From Methanolobus halotolerans (GTDB lineage Archaea; Halobacteriota; Methanosarcinia; Methanosarcinales; Methanosarcinaceae): a DNA stretch of 58,260 bases. The DNA is taken from assembly GCF_004745425.1 (NCBI RefSeq), contig NZ_PGGK01000013.1, forward strand, positions 1-58,260. The letters run 5' to 3'. The notes beneath the pieces were generated by a model. It made no database searches, was not told where the DNA came from, and saw nothing but the letters and a program-made list of their open reading frames with translations. This document shows, piece by piece, positions 27,073 through 37,323 of this stretch (its first letter is position 1; each line of letters starts with the position of its first letter). Position numbers and translations under genes: made by a program.

Positions 27073-29586
27073 ATGACAGATAATATAGATAATGAAAATA
27101 CTCAGGATGAGGGTTCACCGGACAAAACGGAAGATGAAATTGGTTTTGACATCCAGCCCACAGAAACAGGCGAAAAGATAGTTCCCATTCTCATTGAAGA
27201 TGAGATGCAGAAATCATTCATGGACTATGCAATGAGTGTCATTGTGAGCCGTGCCTTGCCTGATGCGAGGGACGGCCTGAAGCCTGTACACCGCAGGATA
27301 CTTTATGCAATGAAGGAAGCTGGAATCACTCATGACAAGGCTTACAAGAAGTCTGCTCGTGTAGTGGGAGATGTTCTCGGTAAATATCACCCACATGGTG
27401 ATACTGCAGTCTATGAATCACTTGTGAGAATGGTGCAGGAATTCTCCCTGCGTTATCCGCTCATTGACGGTCAGGGTAACTTCGGTTCTATTGATGGTGA
27501 TTCTGCTGCTGCCATGCGTTACACCGAAGCACGCATGGATAAGATCACAGATGAGATGCTTATAGATATCGATAAAGAAACAGTTTCCACCAGGCCCAAT
27601 TATGACGGTTCGCTGGAAGAACCGACTGTGCTTCCGGCAAAATTGCCAAACCTGCTCATTAACGGTTCAACAGGTATAGCAGTCGGTATGGCGACCAATA
27701 TGGCCCCTCATAATCTGACCGAGGTTATTGACGCCACACTAATGCTCATTGATAATCCCGATGCTACGGTTTCTGAACTCATGCAGTTCATCAAGGGCCC
27801 TGATTTCCCTACAGGTGCTACTATACTTGGAACACAGGGCATCAGGGAAGCCTATGAAACAGGGCGGGGACGGGTACAGCTTAGAGCCGTGGCAGAGATC
27901 GAGGAGATCAAAAAGGACAAGTATGCCATAATTGTTACTGAGATTCCCTACCAGGTCAACAAGTCCAGACTCATTGAGAATATTGCTTTGCTTGTTCGGG
28001 AGAAGAAGATAATAGGCGTCTCTGACCTGCGTGATGAATCTGATCGTGATGGTATACGTATAATGGTTGAGCTCACCCGCAGCACAAATCCCAATGTTGT
28101 GCTCAACCAGCTCTACAAACATACTCAGATGCAGACAACCTTTGGTATCATCAACCTTGCTCTGGTGGATGATATTCCACGAGAGCTGGGTCTGAAGGAA
28201 ATATTACAGATATATCTCGAACACCGTATAGATATTATCCAGAAACGTACTCAGTACCAGCTTAACAAAGCTGAGGAAAGAGCACACATCCTGAGGGGCC
28301 TGAAGATTGCCCTGGATCACCTGGATGCAGTGATATCTCTGATCAGGTCCTCAAATGATGTGGAAACTGCACGTAACGGACTTATCGAGCAATTCGGTCT
28401 TGACTTAGTACAGGCAAAAGCCATCCTTGACATGCGCCTGCAGAAACTTACAGGTCTTGAAAGGCAGAAGGTTGAGGACGAGTACAACGGACTTATCAAA
28501 CTGATCGCAGAATTGGAGAAGATTCTTGCAAGCGATGAAATCAAGTATTCGATCATCGTATCCGAGCTTAATGACCTGAAGGAACGTTTCGGGGACAAAA
28601 GAAGAACTCAGATCAACGGAACCCATGAAGAGATGGAGGACGAGGACCTTATACCTGACGAGGATGTGGTTGTGACCATTACCAATAGTGGCTACATAAA
28701 ACGTCTTCTTGTAGAAACATACTCCCAACAGCACAGGGGCGGTAAGGGTATCATAGGTATGGATATGAAGGACGAGGACTTCGTGACGGATATATTTGTG
28801 GCATCAACACATAATTATATCCTGTTTTTCACTAACAAGGGAAGGGTGCACTGGCAGAAGGTGTACGGAATACCCGAAGGCAGCAGACAGTCCCGTGGTA
28901 AGGCAATCGTAAATCTTCTAGAACTGGGCGAGGGTGAGTTAGTTACTGCGATGATACCTGTGAGCAAATTTGTAGAGGATAACTATCTTTTCATGGCAAC
29001 CCGTATGGGTGTTGTTAAGAAGAGCCAGCTCTCTGATTTCAGTAATCCCAGAAAAGGTGGTATTATCGCACTGAAACTGGATGAGGATGATGCACTGCTT
29101 AATGTTGCACTGACAGACGGTTCAAAGGAAATCGTGCTTGTTTCAAGACACGGCAAGGCGATCAGGTTCTCTGAGAAAGATGTACGCCCGATGGGCCGGG
29201 GTGCACATGGTGTCCGGGGAATGAAGCTAGAGTCCGGCGATTCTGTGGTCAGTCTGGACATTGTAGACGGGACAGCAACGCTTCTCACGGTAACGGAGAA
29301 CGGATTTGGTAAGAGGACCGAGTTTGGAGAATACCGGACCATGCGCAGGGGTGGTCGGGGAGTCATTACTATAGTGACCAGTATGCGTAACGGCCCGGTC
29401 ATGAATGTCAAGTCTGTAAAAGATGATGATGAAATCATGCTGACCAGTTCGGAAGGTATAATTATCCGTATACCCGTTAAGGACATACGCATTCAGGGCC
29501 GCAATACCCAGGGGGTCAAGATCATGAATGTGCGTCCCGGTGACAAAGTTGTCGGAGTAGCAAGGATAAGGATAGACGAAGACTGA
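27073..29586 (+). CDS. gyrA: DNA gyrase subunit A
   Basis: 837 residues. The breakage-reunion domain has [26 protein letters not shown] and the catalytic tyrosine Tyr150 in [11 protein letters not shown]. The C-terminal pinwheel domain starts with the GyrA box QQHRGGKG near residue 552, the element that lets gyrase wrap DNA and supercoil, so this is gyrase rather than topoisomerase IV. The N terminus carries an acidic extension of about 35 residues ([17 protein letters not shown]) ahead of the conserved core. Confidence 0.97.
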   Translation: MTDNIDNENTQDEGSPDKTEDEIGFDIQPTETGEKIVPILIEDEMQKSFMDYAMSVIVSRALPDARDGLKPVHRRILYAMKEAGITHDKAYKKSARVVGDVLGKYHPHGDTAVYESLVRMVQEFSLRYPLIDGQGNFGSIDGDSAAAMRYTEARMDKITDEMLIDIDKETVSTRPNYDGSLEEPTVLPAKLPNLLINGSTGIAVGMATNMAPHNLTEVIDATLMLIDNPDATVSELMQFIKGPDFPTGATILGTQGIREAYETGRGRVQLRAVAEIEEIKKDKYAIIVTEIPYQVNKSRLIENIALLVREKKIIGVSDLRDESDRDGIRIMVELTRSTNPNVVLNQLYKHTQMQTTFGIINLALVDDIPRELGLKEILQIYLEHRIDIIQKRTQYQLNKAEERAHILRGLKIALDHLDAVISLIRSSNDVETARNGLIEQFGLDLVQAKAILDMRLQKLTGLERQKVEDEYNGLIKLIAELEKILASDEIKYSIIVSELNDLKERFGDKRRTQINGTHEEMEDEDLIPDEDVVVTITNSGYIKRLLVETYSQQHRGGKGIIGMDMKDEDFVTDIFVASTHNYILFFTNKGRVHWQKVYGIPEGSRQSRGKAIVNLLELGEGELVTAMIPVSKFVEDNYLFMATRMGVVKKSQLSDFSNPRKGGIIALKLDEDDALLNVALTDGSKEIVLVSRHGKAIRFSEKDVRPMGRGAHGVRGMKLESGDSVVSLDIVDGTATLLTVTENGFGKRTEFGEYRTMRRGGRGVITIVTSMRNGPVMNVKSVKDDDEIMLTSSEGIIIRIPVKDIRIQGRNTQGVKIMNVRPGDKVVGVARIRIDED

Positions 29587-29590
29587 TGTA

Positions 29591-29606
29591 AATGCTTTTA
29601 AGCATT
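29591..29606. promoter_or_regulatory. Inverted repeat between gyrA and pdxS
   Basis: AATGCTT-TT-AAGCATT is a perfect 7-bp inverted repeat 4 bases after the gyrA stop codon. It could be a terminator stem (though no U-run follows) or an operator for pdxS, since TCTATAAATC at 29622 is a possible TATA box for the pdx genes. Confidence 0.35.
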
Positions 29607-29678
29607 AACCATATTTAATAGTCTATAAATCAGAAAGCAATTCAAAACAATTATCAAAATAATTATCAGGATGATATA

Positions 29679-30575
29679 ATGGAACTTGAAAAATTAAGAC
29701 ATGGTACCGAGCTTATAAAGCGCGGCTTTGCAAAGATGCAGAAAGGCGGTGTAATAATGGATGTTACAACACCGGAGCAGGCCCGCATAGCAGAAGAAGC
29801 AGGTGCTGTTGCAGTTATGGCTTTACAGGCAGTACCGGCAGATATCAGGAAAGAAGGCGGCGTTGCAAGGATGGCAGACCCCCAAATGGTCGCTGAGATC
29901 ATTGAAACCGTGACCATTCCAGTTATGGCAAAGGCCCGTATCGGCCACTTTGTAGAGGCCGAGATCCTGCAGGCTCTCGGAGCTGACATGGTTGATGAGT
30001 CCGAAGTACTCACACCTGCAGACAACAAGTACCATATTGACAAGACAGGGTTCACAGTTCCTTTTGTCTGTGGTGCAAGGAACCTTGGTGAGGCACTTCG
30101 CAGGATCAATGAAGGTGCTGCTATGATCCGTACAAAAGGAGAAGCAGGAACAGGTGATGTGAGTGAGGCAGTGAAGCATATGAAGCAGATCCACGGAGAG
30201 GTACGTGCACTTAAAGGCATGACCAAAGAGGAAATCATTGCTGTAGCTCGTACCATTGAAGCTCCGATAGAACTTGTAATTGAAACTGCAGAAATGCAGC
30301 GTATCCCTGTTGTCAACTTCGCAGCAGGCGGTGTTGCAACACCGGCGGATGCAGCACTTATGATGCGCCTGGGTGCAGACGGTGTTTTCGTCGGTTCGGG
30401 CATATTCAAAGCAGAGAACCCTGAAAAGATGGCAAAAGCTATCGTTGAGGCTGTAAACAACTACGATAATCCCGAAGTGCTTGCTAAGATATCAAGGGGT
30501 ATTGGCTCAGGCATGAAAGGTATCAGCGTTGATACTATTCCTGAAGAACAGGTTTTACAGAACCGTGGATGGTAA
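29679..30575 (+). CDS. pdxS: Pyridoxal 5'-phosphate synthase subunit PdxS
   Basis: 298 residues, full length. PdxS condenses ribose-5-phosphate (or ribulose-5-phosphate), glyceraldehyde-3-phosphate and ammonia into PLP. Seen: [40 protein letters not shown] (first active-site lysine), [10 protein letters not shown], and [17 protein letters not shown] (second lysine). The final [34 protein letters not shown] forms the phosphate site. It works as a dodecamer fed by PdxT, whose gene is next. GGATGATATA lies before ATG 29679. Confidence 0.97.
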   Translation: MELEKLRHGTELIKRGFAKMQKGGVIMDVTTPEQARIAEEAGAVAVMALQAVPADIRKEGGVARMADPQMVAEIIETVTIPVMAKARIGHFVEAEILQALGADMVDESEVLTPADNKYHIDKTGFTVPFVCGARNLGEALRRINEGAAMIRTKGEAGTGDVSEAVKHMKQIHGEVRALKGMTKEEIIAVARTIEAPIELVIETAEMQRIPVVNFAAGGVATPADAALMMRLGADGVFVGSGIFKAENPEKMAKAIVEAVNNYDNPEVLAKISRGIGSGMKGISVDTIPEEQVLQNRGW

Positions 30576-30610
30576 TCCCATCCCTTATCCTTTTTTAAAT
30601 AAGGGATCTT

Positions 30611-31204
30611 ATGCGAATTGGTGTAATTGCCATTCAGGGTGATGTTTCCGAACACGTGGACGCTCTTGAAAGAGCACTGGTAGAACGTGGTGAAGAGGCT
30701 GAGATCATCACTATCAAACATAAAGGCATCGTTCCGGAATGTGACGGGCTTATTCTCCCGGGCGGGGAGAGTACTACGCTTGGAAAACTGCTGATACGTG
30801 AGGGTATCGCAGATGAGGTCCTGGAAATGAAGGATGCCGGTAAACCCATAATGGGCACCTGTGCAGGTCTTATTCTGCTTGCAAAAGAGGGTGATGAACA
30901 GGTGGCAAGAACACATCAGCATCTTCTTGGTCTTATGGATACAAAGGTCAATAGAAATGCTTTCGGAAGACAGCGCGATTCTTTCGAGACGGAACTTGAA
31001 CTTCCGTTTCTGGACACTCCGTACAATGCCGTATTCATCAGGGCACCGGGAATTGTGGATTCCGGAAAGGATGTCACTGTTCTGGCAAAGATCGATAGCA
31101 TGATCGTGGCCGCCGAACAGGGTAATATCCTGGTACTTGCTTTTCATCCGGAGCTCACGTATGACACAAGGGTGCATCAGTACTTCCTTGATAAGATATT
31201 CTGA
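30611..31204 (+). CDS. pdxT: Pyridoxal 5'-phosphate synthase glutaminase PdxT
   Basis: 197 residues. The class I glutamine amidotransferase that supplies ammonia to PdxS. The catalytic Cys is in GTCAGLILLA, the PGGESTTLGKL oxyanion loop precedes it, and the His-Glu pair is in FHPELTYDTRVHQYF near the end. It begins 35 bases after pdxS and shares its transcript. Confidence 0.97.
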   Translation: MRIGVIAIQGDVSEHVDALERALVERGEEAEIITIKHKGIVPECDGLILPGGESTTLGKLLIREGIADEVLEMKDAGKPIMGTCAGLILLAKEGDEQVARTHQHLLGLMDTKVNRNAFGRQRDSFETELELPFLDTPYNAVFIRAPGIVDSGKDVTVLAKIDSMIVAAEQGNILVLAFHPELTYDTRVHQYFLDKIF

Positions 31205-31349
31205 TATCATTTTCAATTTATTTTGATTATCAGTTATTTTGCTTCTTTCCTAATTTTTATTTATATGGTCAACATTGATGAAAAAGTTTAAACTTCATTG
31301 GTGTGTAGATTATTTGTATCCTTTATTTTTACATGCAGAGGTGATATCA

Positions 31350-31757
31350 ATGGTCAAATTGACAGATGAGATGAAAGAAGAATTTGCAAAGATGAAGATA
31401 TTCCCGTTCGCAACCGCTTCAAACGACGGCGTACCAAACGTTATCCCTATAGGTATGTGTATCCTTCAGGAAGATGCTGAAACGATCTGGATCGTTGACA
31501 ATTTCTTCCTCAAGACAATGGAGAACCTCAGGGCAAACCCGAAGGGTGCCATCTATATCTGGGGACCTGAAATAAACGGGTGCTTCCAGATAAAAGGCGA
31601 CATTAAAATCGTTGACCGTGGTGAAGAATATGACGAGATGCGGAAGATGGTAAAAGCAAAAAGTGACCGCTTTCCTGCAAGATATCTTGTGAAGATGAAG
31701 ATCACGGATGTATTTGAATGCAAAAGCGGACCTGATGCGGGGAAGAAGTTACTCTGA
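31350..31757 (+). CDS. PPOX-family FMN-binding protein (pyridoxamine-phosphate-oxidase fold)
   Basis: 135 residues from ATG 31350, chosen because GAGGTGATATCA precedes it; the frame is open for 25 codons more but that segment has no conservation. The split-barrel flavin fold is visible in FPFATASNDGVPNVIPIGM, IVDNFFLKTMENLRANPKGAIYI and the FECKSGPDAGKKL end. Small archaeal members bind FMN, F420 or heme. It follows pdxST by 145 bases and has its own A/T box, so a role in PLP salvage is possible but not shown. Confidence 0.8.
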   Translation: MVKLTDEMKEEFAKMKIFPFATASNDGVPNVIPIGMCILQEDAETIWIVDNFFLKTMENLRANPKGAIYIWGPEINGCFQIKGDIKIVDRGEEYDEMRKMVKAKSDRFPARYLVKMKITDVFECKSGPDAGKKLL

Positions 31758-32007
31758 TTCCGGATAAACTTCCATTTACTTATTTCTTTATTTTCTTTAT
31801 TAATTAATTATCTTGGTTGTAGTATTATTTCAGACTATATAGATTACAGGCTTTGGGAGTATGTCCTAAATGCGGCTTCGACCTTTTTTCCAGCTTAATT
31901 TCTGTGCTGAATGGATATTAAAATCACGTCACCATATTAGTTTAAATATAATATATATGTAATATATGACATATTTTTATTATTGGCTTTCATAGAAATG
32001 TGATAAA

Positions 32008-33312
32008 ATGAGATTACTGGAACTTATTACAGGTATTATAAGGTCCTTTCCTCATGTTCTGCTGAACAGATCAGGTGGGATGATCGGGATATTGTTTCAG
32101 CTTTATCTGGTGGTATGGATATTATGGGCTGCATTTATCTCCTCTGGAAAAGCTTATGAGATTTCGGCAATTGCGGGTTTGCAAACATATTTACACATTT
32201 TTACTTATCCCGGAGTGCCTTCTTTTGTCCTGCCTGCCGCAATATCCATCCTTGTCCCTTACATTCCCGTTTATCTGCTCTGGATATATGATCTAACTGC
32301 GGGAGCTAAAAAACGCAGACACAAAGAGATACAGGCATATGAGTCCGTCAAGATCGATTTCAACCTTCCTCCCAGAATGGAGCTTGGAATGGGGAGTTCC
32401 GTGTCTTTCCAGATCAGCAATCCTGCCAGATATGAGATAGAGAATATCTGGATACGGACGATCTTCCCGGAGTGTGTGCGGTGTGATTCTCCCCAGGTAT
32501 CTCTTGGTCTTCTGAAACCCGGAACATCCAAATCGGTCTCAATTGCCTTTGTCCCGCTGTGTGCCGGAAAGGCGGATATGGGTCTTGTAGAATTTTATTT
32601 TGAGATGAAAGGGAAAGAGTTCAGGAAAGAACCTTTTTCCCTGGGAACTCATGAAGTTTCCTGTTCGTATTTGGATATCAGTACTGAAGTTCCCGATACT
32701 CTTAAATTCGGACATGCTACTCCCTTCTATATAACCCTGAAGAACAATTCTCAAATGGCACTGACCGGTCTTAACGTCAAATGTTTCTTCTCAAAAGGCA
32801 TCGGCTTTGATTCTTCAGGTTTTATGCTGGCTAATATCGGACCGGGTTCTGTCAGGTCTCTGTCATTTAACGTTGTCCCGACGACCCTTCATGAGGCAAG
32901 TATCGGCTACTTCAATATAAGGTTCCATGCTAATGGGAATGAATGTTATGTAGGGCCTGTGGATCTCGGAAAACATAAAATAAGAGTTCCGGAGCTTGAT
33001 GTCAAGCTGAATGTCCCGGACAATTTCTATAAAGAGGTCCCCGCCACCATTGGTATAACTGTTGAAAATCACTCTGATATCCCACTTTCCAATCTGCGTT
33101 TTACAAACTGTTTCTCTTCACAGATAGAATGTGATTCGCCTGTAGTATCGATTCCTGATATCAGTCCGGGTGCATCCCGCTATGTTTCCCTTTCCATCCG
33201 GCCGAGAACGGGTGGAAATATCGATCTTGGGAACCTGAACATTTCATTTGACGTAAATGGTATCACCTGTCACAAAGAACCGATCGCCATGGGAATTCAC
33301 AAGATCCTGTGA
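32008..33312 (+). CDS. Membrane protein with three Ig-like repeats
   Basis: 434 residues. Two transmembrane helices lie near residues 25-45 and 70-92, followed by a basic KKRRHKE segment. The rest is three about 100-residue beta repeats sharing a core of the type 'hydrophobic-P-x-x-hydrophobic ... ITLKNNSQMALTGLNVKCFF ... IGPGSVRSLSFNVVP ... GYFNIRFHANGNECYVGPVDLGKHKI'. Each ends with a Cys-x(2-4)-GP/EP-x-x-LG-x-H-x-I signature, which I see at the ends of repeats 1, 2 and 3. CARDB/NEW-type Ig folds are similar. The KKRRHKE position suggests the repeats may face the cytoplasm; the ligand is unknown. Confidence 0.7.
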   Translation: MRLLELITGIIRSFPHVLLNRSGGMIGILFQLYLVVWILWAAFISSGKAYEISAIAGLQTYLHIFTYPGVPSFVLPAAISILVPYIPVYLLWIYDLTAGAKKRRHKEIQAYESVKIDFNLPPRMELGMGSSVSFQISNPARYEIENIWIRTIFPECVRCDSPQVSLGLLKPGTSKSVSIAFVPLCAGKADMGLVEFYFEMKGKEFRKEPFSLGTHEVSCSYLDISTEVPDTLKFGHATPFYITLKNNSQMALTGLNVKCFFSKGIGFDSSGFMLANIGPGSVRSLSFNVVPTTLHEASIGYFNIRFHANGNECYVGPVDLGKHKIRVPELDVKLNVPDNFYKEVPATIGITVENHSDIPLSNLRFTNCFSSQIECDSPVVSIPDISPGASRYVSLSIRPRTGGNIDLGNLNISFDVNGITCHKEPIAMGIHKIL

Positions 33313-33429
33313 AAATTTTATTTTAACAAAACGAGTAAAGAAAAGATCATAAATATGAAGTTTGGTACTTGGGGTGTATCAGATCCAGACTTGGATAACG
33401 GATATTGTATTTATAAAAAAGATCCGGCT

Positions 33430-33451
33430 AAAAGAGTGATACACTCACTCT
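33430..33451 (-). terminator. Terminator hairpin of the ribosomal-protein operon
   Basis: On the minus strand AGAGTGA and TCACTCT form a 7-bp hairpin with a 5-nt loop that overlaps the rps6e stop codon, followed by TTTT. It ends the rpl7ae-rps6e gene series. A wider 8-bp inverted repeat (GTGTATCA at 33373-33380, TGATACAC at 33437-33444) encloses the 3' UTR. Confidence 0.5.
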
Positions 33452-33858
33452 TCTGCCGTTGCTTCTTCGGCTACTTCTTCTTCGCCGCCAAGGATCTTCT
33501 CAATTGACTTGTCTCCGTATTCAACAACAACAGCATTTACCTGCACGATGTCGGGTGCAATTTCCCTTCCGCGCATCATCTTTCTGCGGCGTACGCCGTT
33601 TGATACGGGTGAGTAGCCAACACCGGTTGCAACAAGTACCTTCTGCCTTTTAGGGCCGGGCATGTCAGGTCTCATGACCATTCCACTCTTGTCGCTGCCG
33701 CCTGTTATTTTCAATGTGTATCCCTGTAATCCGACGATTTCACCATCAACAGTCTGGCCGATGGATTTACCGACCAATCTGTTAGCTTCTGCTCCGGTGA
33801 CATCGAATTGATATGCTTTTGTTTTGGGGTCTGATACCACAACTTTGAAATCTGCCAT
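33445..33858 (-). CDS. rps6e: 30S ribosomal protein S6e
   Basis: 137 residues, the archaeal length without the eukaryotic tail. [19 protein letters not shown], then [18 protein letters not shown] and [19 protein letters not shown] are diagnostic, followed by a C-terminal acidic end ([12 protein letters not shown]). AAAGGAG precedes ATG 33858. It follows infB with a 69-base gap and ends the gene series. Confidence 0.97.
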   Translation of the reverse strand: MADFKVVVSDPKTKAYQFDVTGAEANRLVGKSIGQTVDGEIVGLQGYTLKITGGSDKSGMVMRPDMPGPKRQKVLVATGVGYSPVSNGVRRRKMMRGREIAPDIVQVNAVVVEYGDKSIEKILGGEEEVAEEATAEE

Positions 33859-33927
33859 ATTAATTCTCCTTTAACTCTATTTTCCGTTAGTATTTATATG
33901 ATATTCATGAATCCTGCTTTCCTGATC

Positions 33928-35703
33928 TCATTTTGCCCAGAAAGGATTACCTTTCCTTTTGATCTCAAGAAATGCTTCCAGGGTTTCCAGTTCATCTGCC
34001 TTTAATGAGTCGAAAATTTCATTTTCAAGGACTTTTGCATGTCTTTCGGGCACGTTCACAAAAAGAGTGTCTTCCTCTTTTATCTGCCTTCCGACAGTCG
34101 GGCCCTCGAGTGCAACGGCAACTTCCATGCCAACTTTGGCTTCGGAGATGTTATCCCCTCTTAACTGGAGACCTTTGACCTTACCTACCACTGTTCCGTC
34201 AGCTGTGGTGACATCAACGTTTGTCCTTACTACTCCGCCGATGATCTTCACACCCACAACCGCAGGTTTGCTTTGCCTGAACGTGCAGTTTGGCAGTATC
34301 TGGAATCTTCCCGGCTTAGTGATGTGTTCAGTCATCTCTTTCTCGGTTAGTTCTTTCTGCTCTTTTGCCCAGTCCTTGTAGTCATCGATAAGCCTGTAGA
34401 TCACATCGCTAAGGAAGAGTTTGATCTCGGTGCTCTGAACCTTGTCCTTTGCATCGGGAAGCACCTTCACATTGAAACCTATGATCACATTATAGAATGG
34501 ATCCTCTATTGCCGCAACCTCTACGACATCGCGTTGGGAAATATCTCCTACAGTTGCTTTCCGTATAGGTATCTTCTCTTTCTTAAGCTCGTTTACAAGC
34601 GCTTCCAAAGAACCTATTGTATCTGCCTTTATGGTTATTCCCAGAGCATCCGTGTCTATCTGGACTTCCTCCAGTTCATTAAGTATCTCTTCAGAAATAG
34701 CATCAACGGTTTCGGGTGTCACGACTCTCACAGGGGATCCGGCAAGAGCACTGTCAAGATTAGGCGCTGATATTTTAACACCGATCGCCGCTGTCACAGA
34801 CTGCACTTGCTGGAACTTTTCCTCGGATTTGATCTCCGTAAGAGGACGAGGTTTTAACAGGGCACGGACCTTGGTATGCAAAGGTTTGCCAAGGCTGCCG
34901 ACAACTATCATGTCTCCTTTTTTCAGGTTGCCGTCATAAAGGATGACATCTATAGTAGCCCCCAGTCCTTTCTCTTCCTTCACTTCCAGAACGGTTCCGA
35001 CTCCGGGTACGCTGGCATCATAATGCAGATTGCCTTCAAGGAATCTCTGGGCAAGCCCGAGAAGCACCATCAAAACATCAGCAATACCTTCTCCTGTAAC
35101 AGCACTTATGGGAATTATGCCGATATTGCGCTGGAAATCGCTGACCCGATCATGCCTTTCTGAGTTGAAGCCTGCATTGTAAAGCTCGCCTACGACCTCA
35201 TAGAACTTCCTGTCAAGTTCGGTCTTTACACGCTCGCTCTGTTTATTATAGGACACTATGAAGGGAGCATTCTTCTGTGGCTCCCAGCCGTGTATCCTGT
35301 CGATCTTGTTAGCTACAACGACAAAAGGGGTCTTGAACCTCTTGAGTATCTGAAGGCTCTCGATTGTCTGTGGCATGAAACCTTCGTTAATATCAACGAT
35401 AACTATCGCCAAATCAGCAAGTGCTCCTCCACGACTTCTTAGTGATGTGAATGCATGGTGTCCGGGAGTGTCAATGAAAAGAAGCCCCGGTACCATGAAT
35501 TTATCCCTTAGTGCAGGATTGCCACATTTACTGACGATGGTATCTATGGGAACCTCGGTTGCACCGATGTGCTGAGTAATAGCTCCTGCTTCCCCCTCTG
35601 CTACGGTACTACCTCGTATCCTGTCAAGCAAGGTCGTTTTTCCATGATCCACATGTCCCATCACAGATACTATTGGTGTACGTAAATCCTGTTTAACTGC
35701 CAT
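33928..35703 (-). CDS. infB: Translation initiation factor aIF5B / IF-2
   Basis: 591 residues. The GTPase has G1 GHVDHGKTT at residues 16-24, G3 DTPGHHAF, G4 ANKIDR and G5-like SAVTGEG. Domains II to IV follow (PGVGTVLEVKEEKGLG, IKADTIGSLEALVNELK). It promotes subunit joining and Met-tRNA binding at start codons. The intein sometimes found in archaeal infB is absent. GAGGTATTGCA precedes ATG 35703. There is a 100-base gap after ndk. Confidence 0.97.
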   Translation of the reverse strand: MAVKQDLRTPIVSVMGHVDHGKTTLLDRIRGSTVAEGEAGAITQHIGATEVPIDTIVSKCGNPALRDKFMVPGLLFIDTPGHHAFTSLRSRGGALADLAIVIVDINEGFMPQTIESLQILKRFKTPFVVVANKIDRIHGWEPQKNAPFIVSYNKQSERVKTELDRKFYEVVGELYNAGFNSERHDRVSDFQRNIGIIPISAVTGEGIADVLMVLLGLAQRFLEGNLHYDASVPGVGTVLEVKEEKGLGATIDVILYDGNLKKGDMIVVGSLGKPLHTKVRALLKPRPLTEIKSEEKFQQVQSVTAAIGVKISAPNLDSALAGSPVRVVTPETVDAISEEILNELEEVQIDTDALGITIKADTIGSLEALVNELKKEKIPIRKATVGDISQRDVVEVAAIEDPFYNVIIGFNVKVLPDAKDKVQSTEIKLFLSDVIYRLIDDYKDWAKEQKELTEKEMTEHITKPGRFQILPNCTFRQSKPAVVGVKIIGGVVRTNVDVTTADGTVVGKVKGLQLRGDNISEAKVGMEVAVALEGPTVGRQIKEEDTLFVNVPERHAKVLENEIFDSLKADELETLEAFLEIKRKGNPFWAK

Positions 35704-35803
35704 TGCAATACCTCAAGAACGAATCACTTTGGATAACCTGTCTTTAGAAGATATTCCCGGAAAATCCTTTTCTGAAAATTGAGTTCCCGAAAATTCTTTT
35801 TCA

Positions 35804-36253
35804 TCATTCGTAGAGACAAACCTCGTCGATCTTCGAATAGCTGGTGATCTCCGAATCCTTGAAGTGGATTGAGATCTCGCGCTTGGCCGAATCGGGAGAG
35901 TCGGAAGCATGAACTACATTTCTGCCGGTTTCAATCGCGAAGTCTCCCCTGATCGTGCCCGGAAGTGCATTCACTGGATTGGTTGCACCGTTTACGGCAC
36001 GCATGATGGTGATGGCATCCTTTCCTTCAACCACCATTGAAACCGATGGTCCTGATATAACATAATCAATGAGGGTACCAAAGAACGGCTTTTCAGCATG
36101 CTCTTTGTAGTGCTCTTTTGCACTTTCCTCGCTCATCACATTCAGTTTCATTGCCGATATCTTCAGGCCGCGTTTCTCTATCCTTGATATGATCTCCCCG
36201 ATGAGTCCTCTCTGCACTCCGTCGGGTTTAATCATAATGTATGTCTGTTCCAT
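35804..36253 (-). CDS. ndk: Nucleoside diphosphate kinase
   Basis: 149 residues. [20 protein letters not shown] at the start, the Kpn-like loop and the phosphorylated His in [18 protein letters not shown]. It moves phosphate between NTPs and NDPs. ATG 36253 is used because GGGTG lies upstream and family members start MEQTY; the codons before it are not conserved. Its place between rpl24e and infB is the conserved archaeal order. Confidence 0.97.
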   Translation of the reverse strand: MEQTYIMIKPDGVQRGLIGEIISRIEKRGLKISAMKLNVMSEESAKEHYKEHAEKPFFGTLIDYVISGPSVSMVVEGKDAITIMRAVNGATNPVNALPGTIRGDFAIETGRNVVHASDSPDSAKREISIHFKDSEITSYSKIDEVCLYE

Positions 36254-36266
36254 GCACGACACCCGA

Positions 36267-36455
36267 TCATGCCTTCTTCAAGTGTATTCGGCCCTGCTCG
36301 GTCCAGACAGTACGCCTTGGTAATCTTCCAAGTTCAAAGTTGCCCTCGCATTTTGAAGAACAGAAAAGGTATGTGGATCCGTCCTTCTTTACAAAGAGCT
36401 TGCCGGTTCCGGCTTCAAGGAAATTACCGCAAAAAGAACACTTTCTTTGTTCCAT
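36267..36455 (-). CDS. rpl24e: 50S ribosomal protein L24e
   Basis: 62 residues from ATG 36455, preceded by AAGGTGATCATA in which the TGA stop of rps28e is embedded. The zinc motif is CSFCG ... CSSKCE (CX2C and CX3C) with [16 protein letters not shown], typical of L24e. It ends 13 bases before ndk. Confidence 0.96.
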   Translation of the reverse strand: MEQRKCSFCGNFLEAGTGKLFVKKDGSTYLFCSSKCEGNFELGRLPRRTVWTEQGRIHLKKA

Positions 36456-36460
36456 TATGA

Positions 36461-36676
36461 TCACCTTGTGGTCAGTTTCTTTGCTTCTCTTGATGTTTCT
36501 ACTAACATCAATATATCACCGATTCTGATCGGACCGACACAGTTACGGGTGATAATACGACCCTTGTCGCGTCCTTCAAGCACACGGCACTGTATCTGGC
36601 TGGCTTCACCATGCATACCGGTATTTCCGATAACATCAATGACTTCAGCCGCATAGCCTGTATCTTCATCTGCCAT
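36461..36676 (-). CDS. rps28e: 30S ribosomal protein S28e
   Basis: 71 residues. [36 protein letters not shown] and the final ETSREAKKL are diagnostic for S28e. TGAGGTATCGTT precedes ATG 36676. It sits between rpl7ae and rpl24e in the usual archaeal order. Confidence 0.97.
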   Translation of the reverse strand: MADEDTGYAAEVIDVIGNTGMHGEASQIQCRVLEGRDKGRIITRNCVGPIRIGDILMLVETSREAKKLTTR

Positions 36677-36698
36677 AACGATACCTCATGTATCAGTA

Positions 36699-37055
36699 TT
36701 ATTTCAATGCACTTACTTTCTGTGCAATATCTTCAACAAGTCCGCTGCCTTTGCCGGTATCAACGATTGCGACAGCTGCACAGGCAACACCTATGCCACA
36801 GGCTGCACCAAGTTCCTTCTGTTCCTTTACAAAGATGTAAGGTGTGTTCTTCTCTTCACAGAGTGGTGCGATGTGGGCAATAACTTCAGCAGGACTGACA
36901 TCCTCTGCAATCACAGCAAGCTTTGTGATACCTCTTTCAATTGCTTTTGTGACTTCGTTTGTACCTTTTTTCAGTTTGCCTGTGTCTCTTGCAAGTTCTA
37001 CACTCTCAAGCGCTTTGTTTGCTAATTCTTCTGGAACGTCAAATTTTGCTGCCAT
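36699..37055 (-). CDS. rpl7ae: 50S ribosomal protein L7Ae
   Basis: 118 residues. The kink-turn binding fold shows [18 protein letters not shown] and [20 protein letters not shown], then [16 protein letters not shown]. Besides the ribosome, archaeal L7Ae serves box C/D and H/ACA RNPs and RNase P. First gene of the translation operon; AAGGAGATAATAAA precedes ATG 37055. Confidence 0.97.
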   Translation of the reverse strand: MAAKFDVPEELANKALESVELARDTGKLKKGTNEVTKAIERGITKLAVIAEDVSPAEVIAHIAPLCEEKNTPYIFVKEQKELGAACGIGVACAAVAIVDTGKGSGLVEDIAQKVSALK

Positions 37056-37110
37056 TTTATTATCTCCTTCAAAACCATGGTACTTTCATGGTCCTTCATT
37101 ATTCATTGCA

Positions 37111-37130
37111 GTTCAGACCTGGGTCTGAAC
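37111..37130 (-). promoter_or_regulatory. Inverted repeat in the rpl7ae leader
   Basis: GTTCAGACC-TG-GGTCTGAAC is a perfect 9-bp inverted repeat 56 bases upstream of the rpl7ae start. The minus-strand TATA-like GCATATATTAC (about 37190-37200) would start transcription near 37168, placing the repeat in the 5' UTR. It may be an RNA stem or a protein-binding site. Confidence 0.5.
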
Positions 37131-37323
37131 AGATTTGGCCAATATGGATTGTTACTAATTAGTAATTAATAATCAATAACTGACACTGTAATATATGCCA
37201 AAGTAATGGCTATCAATCGCTACATTCGGATATATATCTTTCGGCAAATGGCGATTTGTTTCCACAACAATGTTTTAATGTATAAACCTTGTGGCAAAAA
37301 AAGAAGGTGAGACTGAGATGATC

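Noticed and set aside
31275-31349. 25-codon upstream extension of the PPOX-fold gene
   Set aside because: GAGGTGAT stands directly before ATG 31350, and the extension covers promoter-like DNA.
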